Notes under the pieces: model-generated | Seen by the model: the letters and a program-made list of their open reading frames with translations, nothing else | Databases searched by the model: none | What the model was told of the DNA's origin: nothing | Shown here: piece by piece, positions 1 to 9,799 of the stretch | Numbering within the stretch: the stretch's first letter is position 1 | How the letters are laid out: every line of letters starts with the position of its first letter | Translations under genes and position numbers: made by a program | Assembly: GCA_905182195.1 (NCBI GenBank) | Contig: CAJJAW010000007.1 | Span: 124,001 to 188,000, forward strand | DNA length: 64,000 bases | From: Alphaproteobacteria bacterium UBA4588 | Lineage (GTDB): Bacteria > Pseudomonadota > Alphaproteobacteria > Rhodobacterales > Rhodobacteraceae | Direction: 5' to 3'

Positions 1-464
1 TCAACCGAACCTTCAATCATAATAACGTCAAACGGCGAATGTTTCGCGGCGCCATCTGTCAACTTACTTTGGACAACAGCCACATTCAAACAGCCCTCAG
101 CCGCTAAAACGGCTTCAGCTTCCGCCACCATAACTTCGTTTTCTTCCAAAGCAACAACAGCTTCTGAAAGTTTTCCAATCACAGCGGCAGAATATCCCAT
201 CCCGCAACCTACATCTAGAACTAACTCATTGCGCTGGATGTCAACAGCATCCAGCATCTTGGCGAATATGCGCGGCTCAAGTATATAACGGCCATTTCCT
301 AGATTCAAAATGGCATCGGCATAAGTGGTTTCACGCAGGTTATCAGGCACAAACATTTCGCGTCTAACCTGGAGCATGGCATCAATTATTGGAAATTTTG
401 TCACATCAGCCGGCCTGATCTGTGTGTCAACCATTGTGGTTCTGCGAGCCAAGAAATCAATCAT
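1..464 (-). CDS. pcm: Protein-L-isoaspartate O-methyltransferase, 3' part cut by left window edge
   Basis: The reading frame starts at ATG 464 and runs off the left edge without a stop, so only about 154 residues are visible. It contains the SAM-binding stretch LDVGCGMGYSAAV followed by ALEENEVM, and upstream the LRETTYADAILNLGNGR segment found in the Pcm-like methyltransferases of alphaproteobacteria. The family methylates isoaspartyl residues in damaged proteins in the cytoplasm. I chose ATG 464 over the internal Met at 434 because the extra N-terminal segment MIDFLARRTTMVDTQIRP matches the family's usual beginning. In related genomes such a gene often precedes an outer-membrane TolC gene, but that part lies outside the window. 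The family is fairly certain. The true isoaspartyl activity of this shorter Pcm-like clade is less so. Confidence 0.85.
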   Translation of the reverse strand, partial: MIDFLARRTTMVDTQIRPADVTKFPIIDAMLQVRREMFVPDNLRETTYADAILNLGNGRYILEPRIFAKMLDAVDIQRNELVLDVGCGMGYSAAVIGKLSEAVVALEENEVMVAEAEAVLAAEGCLNVAVVQSKLTDGAAKHSPFDVIMIEGSV

Positions 465-753
465 TTCAGGTGTCCCTGTGGTCAAAAATTATGTAGTTTA
501 TTCCACATGAAGAATGCGCCTGCAACGACAACATCGGCCTACATTCAAAAATCATGTCCATTCTGCGCGCAGAAGATGCGGATATCTGCAATGAATTTCC
601 AGGTAGTTTATAAGACTTAGTTGAAAATCTTGTTTTGTTCAGTCTATGGTAAAGGAATAGATGATGATTTTCCACAACATCCGCTGGGAGTACTTTGAAA
701 CCAAAGCCTAGGAAGTCTAGCTGAAAATTTTTACAAATTTGAGATAACGCTTA

Positions 754-1647
754 ATGTCAAAAATTGACTCTTACCCCAGACAATTAAGCAATCGAAACCT
801 CGCTGGAATCTTATATTTTGCATCTGCAATGTTCCTATTTTCTGCTGTGGACACAACTGCAAAACTTCTAACAGAAAGCTTTCACCCCATCCAAGTAGCA
901 TGGTCGCGCCAAATAGGTTTACTTTTTGGAATTCTCATTTTGTTACTATTAAAAGGGGCAGTAATTTTAAATACTGCTCACCCATGGTTGCAAATTGGCA
1001 GGGGTTTATTGGCAGGCACTTCGGCACTATTATTTATCATCGCAATATCGGTTGTACCTATTGCAGATGCTGTTGCTGTCAGTTTCATAGCACCATTTTT
1101 TGTAACCATTCTAGGAGCCTTAGTTCTAGGCGAACATGTTGGCCTTCGAAGATGGACTGCAATAGCTGTTGGCTTTGTGGCGTGTCTAATCATTATCAGA
1201 CCTGGTTTAGGTGTGTTTCATCCTGCAATAATTTTGGTTGTGATTGCAGCAATCGTTTATGCCTGTAGGCAAATATTGTCGCGAATACTTAGTGGTTCTG
1301 ACAGCATAATAACAACTGTGTCGTATACAGGACTTACGGCAAGTGTCTTTTTATCTTTACCCTTGCCGTTCGTATGGCGCACGCCAGCTTGGGGGTCAGA
1401 AATCTGGTTACTTTTGACATTGACTGTATTAGCTGCCCTTGCGGAGATTATGGTTATCAAGGCGCTTGAATTATCACAAGTTGTGGTGCTGGCGCCTATC
1501 CACTACACCCTATTAATTTGGGCGACCATCTACGGTTGGTTCGTCTTTGGCCAACTGCCTGACGAATGGACTTGGTTTGGCGCGTCCATAATATTTTTGA
1601 CTGGCATATATATGGTTCGACGAGAATGGACTGTAAAGAACCTATAG
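754..1647 (+). CDS. EamA/DMT-family membrane transporter
   Basis: This 297-residue protein is almost entirely hydrophobic, with about ten predicted membrane segments in two repeated halves, the hallmark of the drug/metabolite transporter superfamily. Segments such as VPIADAVAVSFIAPFFVTIL and GALVLGEHVGLRRW are typical of the EamA repeat. The C-terminal half repeats the pattern with ALELSQVVVLAP and GWFVFGQLPDEW. These proteins sit in the inner membrane and usually export small metabolites or amino acids, but the substrate cannot be read from sequence. The gene stands alone on the plus strand, with about 290 bp upstream and about 380 bp downstream free of clear genes. A second DMT protein lies at 16640-17521. 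The family is clear and the substrate unknown. Confidence 0.85.
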   Translation: MSKIDSYPRQLSNRNLAGILYFASAMFLFSAVDTTAKLLTESFHPIQVAWSRQIGLLFGILILLLLKGAVILNTAHPWLQIGRGLLAGTSALLFIIAISVVPIADAVAVSFIAPFFVTILGALVLGEHVGLRRWTAIAVGFVACLIIIRPGLGVFHPAIILVVIAAIVYACRQILSRILSGSDSIITTVSYTGLTASVFLSLPLPFVWRTPAWGSEIWLLLTLTVLAALAEIMVIKALELSQVVVLAPIHYTLLIWATIYGWFVFGQLPDEWTWFGASIIFLTGIYMVRREWTVKNL

Positions 1648-2031
1648 GGTTCTCTAATGAAGGGGAAATTTCTTAAGAGTACAAGTCGGGCAGTGTGCTT
1701 AGCGCAACAATCATGCCCTCTTTAGATACCTGCGACAACGTTTTGACATACGCGAACCCCTTTGCATTAAATGTATAGCCCTTAAAGCACTGAAATTTAT
1801 TCGGAATAGTAAAATTCTTTTAAGGCCAGCCACAGCAATATAGATCATGTTGGCCACTTTGTCGTTTATTTGACAGACATCTGCCCCAGAATTGATGTTT
1901 ATCTGAAAATGGGCAGAAGGTTTAAAACAGTTTATCCGTGTTCAACCAAAATTATTGTCCATGCATTGGCCCTACCAGATTAGGGTTTTAAAAATGAGGT
2001 GACTACGGTCATCCCAAACTAGGGGTTTGTT
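1648..2031. other. Intergenic stretch with possible gene remnants
   Basis: No intact gene is visible in these 384 bases. On the plus strand, 1840-1983 is open for 47 codons and begins IDHVGHFVVYLTD, which loosely resembles the first strand of a vicinal-oxygen-chelate (glyoxalase-like) protein. It has no start codon or convincing continuation. On the minus strand, about 1673-1817 is open for some 48 codons without similarity I recognise. Both may be decay products or chance. The last part must hold the promoter of the Rieske oxygenase gene, but I cannot point to clear -35/-10 boxes. Confidence 0.3.
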
Positions 2032-3198
2032 ATGGCTCACAGGGATTTGCCAGCTGAAGTTTTACTGACACAACTGGAAAAAAGTGCATCAGGTCCGTTG
2101 ACCAGTGCTACCGGAGCTGATCCTGCGCTTTATTGGAACGAAAATATCGCAACTGCAGAAGACAGCAATATTTTTCGCAAGGATTGGGTATGCCCAGGCC
2201 TTGCGGCAGAAATTCCCAAACAGGGTGACTACTTAACCTTCAGTATCGCCGGTGAACCAATCTTTTGTATCCGCAATAAGTCTGGAGACATAAAGACATA
2301 TTCCAACGTTTGCCGACATCGCATGATGCAACTGTTAGATGGCACCGGCACTACGTCTAAGGTGATTTGTCCTTATCATGCTTGGACGTATGATCTAAAT
2401 GGTAAATTAATGGGTGCTGGGCATATGGAAAAATCCACCAGTTTTGACAGGAGAAAGATCTGCTTACCCCAAATTCGGACAGAAATCTGGAATGGTTGGA
2501 TTTACGTTACGCTAAATCCTGAAGCAATGTCTGTTAGCGACGCACTGTCGCCATTACATGATGTCGTAAAACGTTATAAAATGGAAAATTATGTACCAGT
2601 CTTGAGCGAAAACCACGTCTGGAAAACCAACTGGAAATTGCTTACCGAAAACTTCATGGAAGGTTACCATCTACCTATAGCCCACAAAGCAACTGTTGGG
2701 GCGTGGTTTGCATTAGAGGAAACTGTTTTTCCAGAGAATAATTATGATAGCTTCACGTATCAGACCTTCGTAAAGACTGGAAATCCTATTTACGGGCAAG
2801 CGCATCCTCACAACATAAATCTGAAAAACGAATGGCGGAATACTTCTGTTTTACCAACAGTTTTTCCAACTCATATGTACGTTCTAGCTCCTGATCATCT
2901 TTGGTATTTATCACTAAGGCCAAAAGGGGTTGGGGAAGTTGAAATTCGATTTGGCGTCGCCATTGCCCCCGAGGTGGATGCAACTTTAAGCGACGCTGAT
3001 GAACGGGCCGCTTGGATTGATTCATTGGTGGTGTTTTTTGAACATGTAAATTCAGAAGACCGTCAGGTCGTTGAGGGCATTTATGCAGGCTCGCGATCCA
3101 GCTTTGCAGCCCCAGGCCCACTGAGTTGGTTGGAACGTGAAATTCACGATTTTCAAAAATATTTAATGAGACGTTTGTGCCCATCCACCGGTGTTTAG
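2032..3198 (+). CDS. Rieske [2Fe-2S] oxygenase, alpha (catalytic) subunit family
   Basis: The 388-residue protein has the two-domain layout of ring-hydroxylating and N-demethylating Rieske oxygenases. The Rieske cluster motif is complete: Cys94-x-His96 in NVCRHRMMQ and Cys113-x2-His116 in CPYHAWTYD. The mononuclear-iron site follows in NWKLLTENFMEGYHLPIAHK, with His213 and His218. Proteins of this shape hydroxylate aromatic rings or oxidatively demethylate quaternary amines such as glycine betaine, carnitine or stachydrine. The electron-donating reductase is not adjacent, so the substrate is open. The nearby sarcosine oxidase operon makes an N-methyl amine substrate plausible, but that is only inference. 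The gene is monocistronic, with no neighbour within 230 bp on either side. The enzyme class is certain and the substrate unknown. Confidence 0.88.
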   Translation: MAHRDLPAEVLLTQLEKSASGPLTSATGADPALYWNENIATAEDSNIFRKDWVCPGLAAEIPKQGDYLTFSIAGEPIFCIRNKSGDIKTYSNVCRHRMMQLLDGTGTTSKVICPYHAWTYDLNGKLMGAGHMEKSTSFDRRKICLPQIRTEIWNGWIYVTLNPEAMSVSDALSPLHDVVKRYKMENYVPVLSENHVWKTNWKLLTENFMEGYHLPIAHKATVGAWFALEETVFPENNYDSFTYQTFVKTGNPIYGQAHPHNINLKNEWRNTSVLPTVFPTHMYVLAPDHLWYLSLRPKGVGEVEIRFGVAIAPEVDATLSDADERAAWIDSLVVFFEHVNSEDRQVVEGIYAGSRSSFAAPGPLSWLEREIHDFQKYLMRRLCPSTGV

Positions 3199-3433
3199 TA
3201 TGACCTTTTAGATTTGCTTACTTTTCTCCATGGGTTTGGAACCGAAGCTGAATTTAGTAGAAAGGGCGTAACAGAACCATAAATAGGTCCCATAGTGATT
3301 TCCCTAGGTGCTACACCCTTATATTGACGTGGTAGATACTCATCCCCACTTTAATATTAGCCCCCCCTGTTGACGGTATATACTTATTGGCATTACGTAA
3401 TATCAAACCTTCGTATGTAGAATAGTAACGGTA

Positions 3434-3541
3434 ATGAAAAATAAGAAATTACTTGAAAGAATATCTATAATTATTATTTCACTGGGGTTGGGCTGGGTGG
3501 TCTATGCCAACTTTGGTTTGCTCTGCTGCACTTCGTTTTGA
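3434..3541 (+). CDS. Small hydrophobic ORF of 35 codons, unrecognised
   Basis: ATG 3434 opens a 35-residue reading frame with a lysine-rich start (MKNKKLLERIS) and then one hydrophobic segment (IIIISLGLGWVVYANFGLL), so a single-pass membrane peptide is possible. Its stop overlaps the TTG proposed as first codon of the recombinase remnant. I do not recognise it. It lies in a decayed patch, so it may be a remnant or a chance ORF. Confidence 0.25.
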   Translation: MKNKKLLERISIIIISLGLGWVVYANFGLLCCTSF

Positions 3542-4233
3542 CAATGGAAAAGGGCAGTTTCGTAAGCTACCTGAGGATATCAACACATAAGCAGGGACAG
3601 TCTCGGTTCGGGCTGCAAGTTCAACGCAAAGCAGTTGAGAATTATCAGAACGCTGGTGATTGGAACCTTGTGGCAGAACTGGTAGAAATTGAATCAGAAA
3701 ACAACAACAAACGCCCAAAGCTATTGGAGGCAACAGACCTATGCAGAGCATCTGGTGCTACGGTGGTTGTTGCTAATATTTCAAGATTGGCCCGTGATGC
3801 TGCTTTCCTGTTGAACCTCAAAGATGCCGGAACAGATTTTATTGCCGCTGATATGCCAGAAACGAACAGGCTGACGATTGGCATTATGGCTTTGGTGGCT
3901 GAAATAGAACGTAAAGCTATCTCAACAAGGACTAAGGCAGCACTAGCCTGGCAAAGGCGAGGGGGACCAACAAATAGGCGCATATCGTGATGGAGTATTC
4001 ATAGGGCGTAGAGGAACCAGAGAAGATGCAAAAAAGCATCAGATGCTCGTACTGCACAGTATCGTCTACGAGCAGTTCAGAAATTGCCTATGCTCAACAG
4101 GATTGATCCAGAGAAAAATGTGACCCTTAGAGCAATGGCTTATAAGTTGAATGATATGAATGTAGCAACAACCTCAGGTAAAGGTAGTTGGTCTGCTAAT
4201 TCTGTTAGACGGTTAAAGGCTGTGGGCAATTAG
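3538..4233 (+). pseudogene. Serine recombinase/resolvase-like gene, broken by two frame changes
   Basis: The first 150 codons match the catalytic domain of small serine recombinases: SYLRISTHKQGQSRFGLQ with the likely nucleophile serine, then VVVANISRLARDAAFLL, and LVAEIERKAISTRTKAALA at the end of the domain. The frame then stops at TGA 3988. The family's continuation is still readable in pieces. A second frame gives GAYRDGVFIGRRGTREDAKK at about 3977-4038. The first frame returns with ASDARTAQYRLRAVQKL, and ends with LRAMAYKLNDMNV and SWSANSVRRLKAVGN at TAG 4231. The gene therefore carries two compensating shifts and cannot make an intact protein. The start could be TTG 3538 or ATG 3544. 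It is a relic of a mobile element beside tRNA-Val. Confidence 0.8.
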
Positions 4234-4285
4234 ATATAAGTAAGACAAGTTTGTAACGCATTTTGGTGGACTGAAGGGGTAGGCT

Positions 4286-4375
4286 ATGGGTGAAGACATC
4301 ATAACATCATACTTGCTAATACTTGTTGGCTTCATGGCTTTCTTTGCAGGCTACTTAGATATGACTAAGGACTAA
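4286..4375 (+). CDS. Small single-span membrane ORF of 29 codons
   Basis: ATG 4286 opens 29 codons. A short acidic start is followed by a hydrophobic segment (YLLILVGFMAFFAGYL) and a charged tail (DMTKD). A purine-rich stretch, ctgaaggggtaggct, precedes the start and could serve as a ribosome site. It is not recognised as any known family and lies between the recombinase remnant and the leader-peptide copies. It could be a real small membrane protein or chance. Confidence 0.3.
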   Translation: MGEDIITSYLLILVGFMAFFAGYLDMTKD

Positions 4376-4440
4376 CATGTTTGTATATCAATAAAGCTAA
4401 GCTAAGATTGTGTTGAGAGATTTAGCACTAAGGTCAGAAC

Positions 4441-4524
4441 ATGAAACATTTTACGATCATTTCAGCATTACTGATGGCCTTTGCTACACAGGTGACGGGT
4501 AGCCATAGGCTAACTCAAAGTTAA
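4441..4524 (+). pseudogene. Truncated exported-protein leader, copy 1 of 3
   Basis: The frame encodes only 27 residues, starting MKHFTIISALLMAFATQVTG, a complete signal peptide with no mature domain before TAA 4522. It closely resembles the leaders at 4673 and 4918. The DNA word cagcattactgatg is shared exactly with the 4918 copy. I read it as the 5' end left from a duplicated secreted-protein gene. Confidence 0.5.
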
Positions 4525-4672
4525 TATCGTTTGAAAATAGTAAATTGGAACATCGCATATGCCTGATACAAAGAAGCCAGAGTTCATCAAACAAACACCT
4601 AAAGGATTTATGATGAGAATTATGATGATGGTAGACCTCTTGAGGAAGAAGAAAGCAAAGTAGGATGTCAGC

Positions 4673-4921
4673 ATGAAACACCTCACCATACTTATTACGT
4701 TCCTTATGGCGCTCACTACTCAGGTTTCTGCTGAAAACGAGAACGGCCTCCAACCAAAAAGGGTTTCAATACCCAAACAAGAACTCATAGACCTCTGCCT
4801 AAAACACCTTCCGAAGAACATTGTTTTAGTTGAGGGAAGTTATTTGGTTCGGATAAAAGACACTGATAAATTCTTAAGATATACAGATTCTGGAAGTTGC
4901 TATTTGAAGCAGTACAAATGA
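4673..4921 (+). CDS. Small exported protein of unknown function, 82 aa
   Basis: The 82-residue protein begins with a signal peptide (MKHLTILITFLMALTTQVSA) with a likely cleavage site after VSA. The mature part is about 60 residues, mostly polar, with two cysteines (LIDLCLKHLP and DSGSCYLKQY) that could form a disulfide in the periplasm. I do not recognise the mature part. Its leader is one of three near-identical leaders in 600 bp, and its stop overlaps the start of the third copy in an ATGA arrangement, so the two may be translated together. It is the only one of the three with a substantial mature region. Confidence 0.5.
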   Translation: MKHLTILITFLMALTTQVSAENENGLQPKRVSIPKQELIDLCLKHLPKNIVLVEGSYLVRIKDTDKFLRYTDSGSCYLKQYK

Positions 4922-5010
4922 AACACATCACCCTGATCACAGCATTACTGATGACGCTCTCATCATCTGTAGTGGCACAGGACTTTGATAAGGGTATAGC
5001 TGCGCCTTAG
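4918..5010 (+). pseudogene. Truncated Sel1-repeat-type exported protein, leader copy 3 of 3
   Basis: The 30-residue frame reads MKHITLITALLMTLSSSVVA followed by QDFDKGIAAP and TAG. In roseobacters, secreted Sel1/TPR-repeat proteins commonly begin with such a leader followed by QDFDKGLAAAQ (from memory of the family). This looks like their first 30 codons cut off by a stop. Nothing downstream restores the repeats before tRNA-Val. It shares the leader with the ORFs at 4441 and 4673. Confidence 0.5.
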
Positions 5011-5075
5011 ACAGGTGGCGCACAAGTACATTGTCAATCTCAACTTTAGTGAGCCAATATAATAAGGATAATTAA

Positions 5076-5151
<76 letters not shown>

Positions 5152-5354
5152 GGTAGCCGCGATATAGAGCGGGGAGCGGGGGGGAGCAAGTGGTTTTTTC
5201 TTAGCCTTCATGTTAACCAGGTTCCACTCAGGTGACGATATCTTGCCTATCTAGAAAAACCATCCAGAAATACAGCCTCTTCCCAGCACCTACAGAATTC
5301 AAACAGCGCGATGTCATTTAGTGGAGGCTGGTAAAGAGCATCTCAAGCCCCATT

Positions 5355-5389
5355 AAAAAACGCCCACACGTATTGCACAGGCGTTTTTT
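5355..5389 (-). terminator. Rho-independent terminator downstream of lon
   Basis: An inverted repeat (aaaaaacgcc ... ggcgtttttt) lies 10 bp beyond the lon stop codon. On the minus strand the hairpin is followed by a run of T. The A-tract on the other side makes it nearly symmetrical, so it may act in both directions. Confidence 0.8.
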
Positions 5390-5398
5390 ATTTTTTGT

Positions 5399-7807
5399 TT
5401 AATGGGCAGTCACGCCAGCAACACCAATCCGCTCAGCGGCTAAGGCTGCCGCGGCGGCTTCTTCTGCCGCTTCATCCCATTCAATTGCCACAGGTTCCGA
5501 AATCAAAGCATGTTTTAATACTTCCGAAACATGATTCACTGGAATGATTTCCAACCCGTTCAAAACGCTTTCAGGCAGGTCACGCAGATCTTTTTCATTC
5601 TCAGCTGGGATCAAAACTGTTGTAATCCCACCGCGCAAAGCGGCAAGAAGTTTTTCTTTCAACCCACCAATGGGCAGAGCATTGCCGCGCAGTGTCACTT
5701 CGCCAGTCATCGCCAAGTCTTTACGCACTGGAATACCTGTCAAAACAGACACGATCGAGGTCACCATAGCAAGTCCAGCTGAAGGGCCATCCTTAGGAGT
5801 GGCGCCTTCAGGCACGTGGACATGGATGTCCATCTTATCAAACCGCGGCGGTTTTACCCCAATATCAGGCGAAATAGAGCGGACATAGGAGCTTGCAGCA
5901 TCGATACTCTCCTTCATCACATCGCCCAAAGTACCAGTCGTTTTCATCCTGCCTTTGCCCGGCAATCGCAGGGCTTCAATATGCAGCAAATCACCCCCAA
6001 CACTGGTATAGGCTAGCCCAGTAACAACCCCAACCTGATGATCTTCCTCGACCAAACCATAGCGATATTTCTTAGCTCCAAGGTAATCATCAAGATTATC
6101 TATGTTAATTGTAACAGAGGTGGCCTCTTTTTTTACAATCATCGTCACAGCTTTGCGTGCTAACTTTCCAATCTCACGTTCAAGATTTCTCACGCCAGCT
6201 TCTCGGGTATAAGTACGGATGATCTCCTCCAAAGCATCAGGACCAAGCGAAAACTCTCCGCCTTTGAGCCCATGGTTTTTCACTTGCTTTGGGATCAAAT
6301 GGCGATGTGCAATCTCGGCCTTTTCTTCCTCTGTATAACCTGCCAGAGGGATAATTTCCATCCTGTCCAACAAAGGACTCGGCATGTTATAGCTATTCGA
6401 GGTGGTCAAGAACATCACATCTGACAAATCATATTCTACCTCAAGATAGTGGTCGGTAAAGGTTGAGTTTTGCTCTGGATCTAAGACCTCCAACATTGCT
6501 GAAGCAGGATCTCCACGGAAATCTTGACCCATTTTGTCGATCTCATCGAGCAATATTAGTGGATTAGTAGTTTTCGCTTTTTTCAAAGCTTGGATTATTT
6601 TACCAGGCATGGAACCAATATAGGTTCGCCGGTGGCCACGAATTTCGCTTTCATCACGCACGCCTCCTAGTGAAATGCGAATAAATTCGCGACCAGTAGC
6701 ATTCGCAACCGATTTTCCCAATGAGGTTTTACCTACACCGGGGGGGCCCACCAAACACATAATGGGCCCTTTTAATTTGCGTGAACGTTGCTGGACCGCG
6801 AGGTATTCAACAATTCTCTCTTTAACCTTATCCAATCCATAGTGATCATCATCTAGAGCTTTCTGCGCCTTGTGCAGATCTTTTTTAACACGGCTACGAA
6901 CACCCCAAGGAATGGATAGCATCCAATCAAGATAATTACGGACCACAGTCGCCTCAGCAGACATTGGGGACATATTTTTGAGTTTTTTCAGTTCAGCGAC
7001 CGCTTTTTCTTTTGCTTCTTTGCTAAATTTTGTCTCAGAAATTTTTGCTTCCAGTTCAGCCAATTCGCCTTCACCGTCTTCACCATCTCCCAACTCTTTT
7101 TGAATAGCCTTCATTTGCTCATTCAAATAATATTCACGTTGGGTCTTTTCCATCTGTGATTTAACGCGAGTTTTGATTTTCCTCTCAACTTTCAGCACTG
7201 ACATTTCGCCCTGCATAAGCCCGTAAACTTTTTCTAACCGTTCAGCCACGACCAGAGTTTCTAAAAGTTCCTGCTTTTGCTCCACCTCCACACCCAAATG
7301 CCCAGAAGCCAAATCTGCTAATTTTCCTGGCCCACGGGTTTCACTAATTGCAGAGAGAGCCTCATCAGGCACATTCTTTTTGATCTTCGCGTATCGTTCA
7401 AATTCAGAAGACACAGATCGTACCAAAGCAACGACTGTATCAGAATCTCCTTCACTCTCCTCCAGCCGGCTCGCTTGCGCCTCAAAATATGAGTCATTTT
7501 CAACAAATCCAACAATCTGAACTCGCTCAACGCCTTCTACTAAAACTTTAACAGTACCGTCAGGCAATTTGAGTAATTGCAGTACGTTGGCCAACACACC
7601 AATATTGTAAATACCGTCTTGGGATGGGTCATCTTCAGCCGGGTTACGTTGAGACGACAGCAATATTTGCTTATCTTGGTTCATAACCTGCTCAAGCGCG
7701 CGCACAGATTTATCACGGCCCACAAAAAGTGGTACGATCATATGCGGGAACACAACAATATCGCGAAGAGGCAATACGGGGTAACTTTCGGCTAGTTCTA
7801 AAGTCAT
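5399..7807 (-). CDS. lon: ATP-dependent Lon protease
   Basis: At 802 residues this is full-length LonA. Lon degrades misfolded and selected regulatory proteins in the cytoplasm as a homohexamer. In order it has the N-terminal substrate-binding domain (from [19 protein letters not shown]), a charged coiled-coil stretch near residues 210-280, the AAA+ module with Walker A GPPGVGKT (354-361) and Walker [10 protein letters not shown], and the C-terminal serine protease domain with PKDGPSAG (Ser676) and the lysine dyad partner in LKEKLL (Lys719). The acidic, alanine-rich tail is common in alphaproteobacterial Lon. It is preceded by a 240-bp leader and followed at once by a terminator, so it is probably transcribed alone. 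A heat-shock promoter is expected, but I cannot define one by eye. Confidence 0.98.
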   Translation of the reverse strand: MTLELAESYPVLPLRDIVVFPHMIVPLFVGRDKSVRALEQVMNQDKQILLSSQRNPAEDDPSQDGIYNIGVLANVLQLLKLPDGTVKVLVEGVERVQIVGFVENDSYFEAQASRLEESEGDSDTVVALVRSVSSEFERYAKIKKNVPDEALSAISETRGPGKLADLASGHLGVEVEQKQELLETLVVAERLEKVYGLMQGEMSVLKVERKIKTRVKSQMEKTQREYYLNEQMKAIQKELGDGEDGEGELAELEAKISETKFSKEAKEKAVAELKKLKNMSPMSAEATVVRNYLDWMLSIPWGVRSRVKKDLHKAQKALDDDHYGLDKVKERIVEYLAVQQRSRKLKGPIMCLVGPPGVGKTSLGKSVANATGREFIRISLGGVRDESEIRGHRRTYIGSMPGKIIQALKKAKTTNPLILLDEIDKMGQDFRGDPASAMLEVLDPEQNSTFTDHYLEVEYDLSDVMFLTTSNSYNMPSPLLDRMEIIPLAGYTEEEKAEIAHRHLIPKQVKNHGLKGGEFSLGPDALEEIIRTYTREAGVRNLEREIGKLARKAVTMIVKKEATSVTINIDNLDDYLGAKKYRYGLVEEDHQVGVVTGLAYTSVGGDLLHIEALRLPGKGRMKTTGTLGDVMKESIDAASSYVRSISPDIGVKPPRFDKMDIHVHVPEGATPKDGPSAGLAMVTSIVSVLTGIPVRKDLAMTGEVTLRGNALPIGGLKEKLLAALRGGITTVLIPAENEKDLRDLPESVLNGLEIIPVNHVSEVLKHALISEPVAIEWDEAAEEAAAAALAAERIGVAGVTAH

Positions 7808-7977
7808 ACTCGATCCTTATTAGTAGCGGGCCATGATCAAATCCCAAACAGGCAATTCAAACGACCCCATTTCTAATACTTACTTGGGGCGCAGGTACCC
7901 CTATTTCAAGGTCGTTTTTAAATTGCATGGACATTCACCAAGTTGCAAGCAGTGAGCGCAAATGAATGGCGCAAATC

Positions 7978-7986
7978 TGTGGATAA
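7978..7986 (-). promoter_or_regulatory. Perfect DnaA-box sequence between tgt and lon
   Basis: The nonamer TGTGGATAA is the exact reverse complement of the DnaA consensus TTATCCACA. It sits in the 238-bp gap upstream of lon. About half a perfect match per 64 kb is expected by chance on two strands, so a role is only possible. Confidence 0.3.
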
Positions 7987-8045
7987 CTTGTAGTTTAATT
8001 ATGCCATGCATTTGCGCATATTTCTAAAAAATTAATTGTATAAGC

Positions 8046-9176
8046 CTATATAGGCTCAACATCCCCCAGCGCGCGCTCAGCATGAAAACGTGCTTCGAAA
8101 TCTGCAAAGTTATCAACGTCGATTGCATCACGCATCAACCTCATAAGCTCTTGAAAATAAAATAAGTTATGCCAGGTTAGTAGCATGGAGCTAATAATTT
8201 CATGACTGCGAAATACATGATGCAAATAAGCACGTGAATAATTTGAACAGGCAGGGCAACTGCAGAATTCATCTAGCGGACGCGGATCATCTTGGTGGCG
8301 TGCATTTTTGATGTTCACCACACCGCGACGGGTAAAAACCTGCCCAGTGCGACCGGAGCGGCTTGGCAAGACACAATCCATCATATCAATGCCACGGGCT
8401 ACGGCGCCTACAATATCGTCCGGCTTGCCAACCCCCATGAGGTAGCGCGGTTTGTCCGAAGGCAGTTGACCTGGTGCAAACTCTAACACATCAAACATTG
8501 CCTTTTGACCCTCACCAACAGCTAAGCCGCCAACTGCATAACCTTCAAAACCGATATTTTTCAGCGCTAAAGCGCTCTCAGCACGCAAGTCTTGATCAAG
8601 CCCACCTTGCTGAATACCAAACAATGCGTGGCCCGGGCGATCACCAAATGCCACTCGAGACCGCTCAGCCCATCGCATCGACATTCGCATGCTGCGGGAA
8701 ATTTCGTCCAGCTCAGCCGGCAGAGCGGGGCATTCATCGAAGCACATTACAATATCGCTACCCAAAAGCTTCTGGATTTCGATAGACCTCTCAGGAGTCA
8801 GGTGGTGCTTTGAACCATCAATGTGCGATTTGAACGTGACCCCATCTTCGCTCATCTTGCGGAGGCTGGCCAAGCTCATGACCTGAAACCCACCACTATC
8901 AGTCAGGATGGGCCGTTCCCAATTCATAAATTTGTGAAGCCCACCAAGGTGATCAATACGCTCAGCCGTGGGACGAAGCATCAAGTGATAGGTATTGCCA
9001 AGCAATATATCAGCGCCAGTTTCACGCACAGAGCCTGGTAGCATGGCCTTAACCGTGGCCGCAGTGCCCACAGGCATGAATGCCGGAGTTCTAATATCGC
9101 CCCGTGGGGTGCTGATGGTGCCGCGTCGCGCCTTGCCTGAGGTCGTATGCAATTGAAATGAGAATTTCTGTTTCAT
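8046..9176 (-). CDS. tgt: Queuine tRNA-ribosyltransferase
   Basis: This enzyme exchanges guanine 34 of GUN-anticodon tRNAs for preQ1 in the queuosine pathway. The 376-residue protein shows [16 protein letters not shown] at the start, [10 protein letters not shown], the active-site stretch [44 protein letters not shown], and the C-terminal zinc site [16 protein letters not shown]. An upstream in-frame Met at 9284 exists, but those 36 residues have no family counterpart. ATG 9176 (MKQKFSFQ) gives the usual N-terminus. It is divergent from sufT and separated from lon by a leader region. There is no queuosine synthesis gene next to it in the window. Confidence 0.97.
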   Translation of the reverse strand: MKQKFSFQLHTTSGKARRGTISTPRGDIRTPAFMPVGTAATVKAMLPGSVRETGADILLGNTYHLMLRPTAERIDHLGGLHKFMNWERPILTDSGGFQVMSLASLRKMSEDGVTFKSHIDGSKHHLTPERSIEIQKLLGSDIVMCFDECPALPAELDEISRSMRMSMRWAERSRVAFGDRPGHALFGIQQGGLDQDLRAESALALKNIGFEGYAVGGLAVGEGQKAMFDVLEFAPGQLPSDKPRYLMGVGKPDDIVGAVARGIDMMDCVLPSRSGRTGQVFTRRGVVNIKNARHQDDPRPLDEFCSCPACSNYSRAYLHHVFRSHEIISSMLLTWHNLFYFQELMRLMRDAIDVDNFADFEARFHAERALGDVEPI

Positions 9177-9362
9177 ACCATTCACATGCGTCAAACACCA
9201 CAAGGGATCAAGCGTTCCAAACAATATTTTGTCAGAATTACATAAAACAAGACCACTGACGCCCACTAGTCTGAAATACTGCAAACTAAAGAACCCTTAA
9301 ATCAAGCTTTACCCCAAGGCCAGCACACCTTATACCCTATTGAAACACTCAAGGATTGAGAC

Positions 9363-9722
9363 ATGTTAGAAGACGCTCCTGTTGAAGGCACACCATTGAT
9401 TGCGCCATCCAATACAGACCACCCCCTCTATGATAACATCGTCGATGGAATACGCACAGTTTATGATCCAGAAATCCCAGTTAATATTTTTGATTTGGGG
9501 CTGATCTACACAGTCGAAATCAACGCAGAATCTGAGGTGCGCGTCCTGATGACACTCACGGCCCCAGGCTGCCCCGTGGCCGGTGAAATGCCAGGCTGGG
9601 TTGCTGAGGCGATTGAACCACTGCCTGGCGTCAAACATGTTGAAGTTGAGCTGGTTTGGGAGCCACCTTGGGGCATGGACATGATGTCTGATGAGGCGCG
9701 ACTTGAATTGGGTTTCATGTAA
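9363..9722 (+). CDS. sufT: SufT-like Fe-S assembly protein (MIP18/DUF59 family)
   Basis: The 119-residue protein is a single MIP18/DUF59 domain. It shows GIRTVYDPEIPVNIFDLGLI at the start, LTAPGCPVAG with the conserved cysteine, and the ending VELVWEPPWGMDMMSDEARL, typical of SufT. SufT helps iron-sulfur cluster maturation in the cytoplasm. The ATG is preceded by aaggattgag. The next gene is an A-type Fe-S carrier 77 bp downstream on the same strand. This pairing is usual at the end of the suf operon, but the sufBCDS genes themselves are not in the window. Confidence 0.93.
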   Translation: MLEDAPVEGTPLIAPSNTDHPLYDNIVDGIRTVYDPEIPVNIFDLGLIYTVEINAESEVRVLMTLTAPGCPVAGEMPGWVAEAIEPLPGVKHVEVELVWEPPWGMDMMSDEARLELGFM

Positions 9723-9799
9723 ACTCCCCATTCTAACCCTACCCTTGCACTAAGCGACGCACACTCTTAGGTTAAAAGCAGAACAAAAAGGATCAGGAT

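Noticed and set aside
4559..4663. 34-codon ORF between leader copies 1 and 2 (MPDTKKPEFIKQ start)
   Set aside because: No ribosome site, no signal or recognisable domain, and it sits in decayed sequence. A second frame over the same bases is equally open, so coding is not supported.
5152..5398. HU (hup) gene expected between lon and tRNA-Val in many relatives
   Set aside because: The 247-bp gap contains no HU-like reading frame. Its absence may only reflect local gene order, so I do not count it as a finding.
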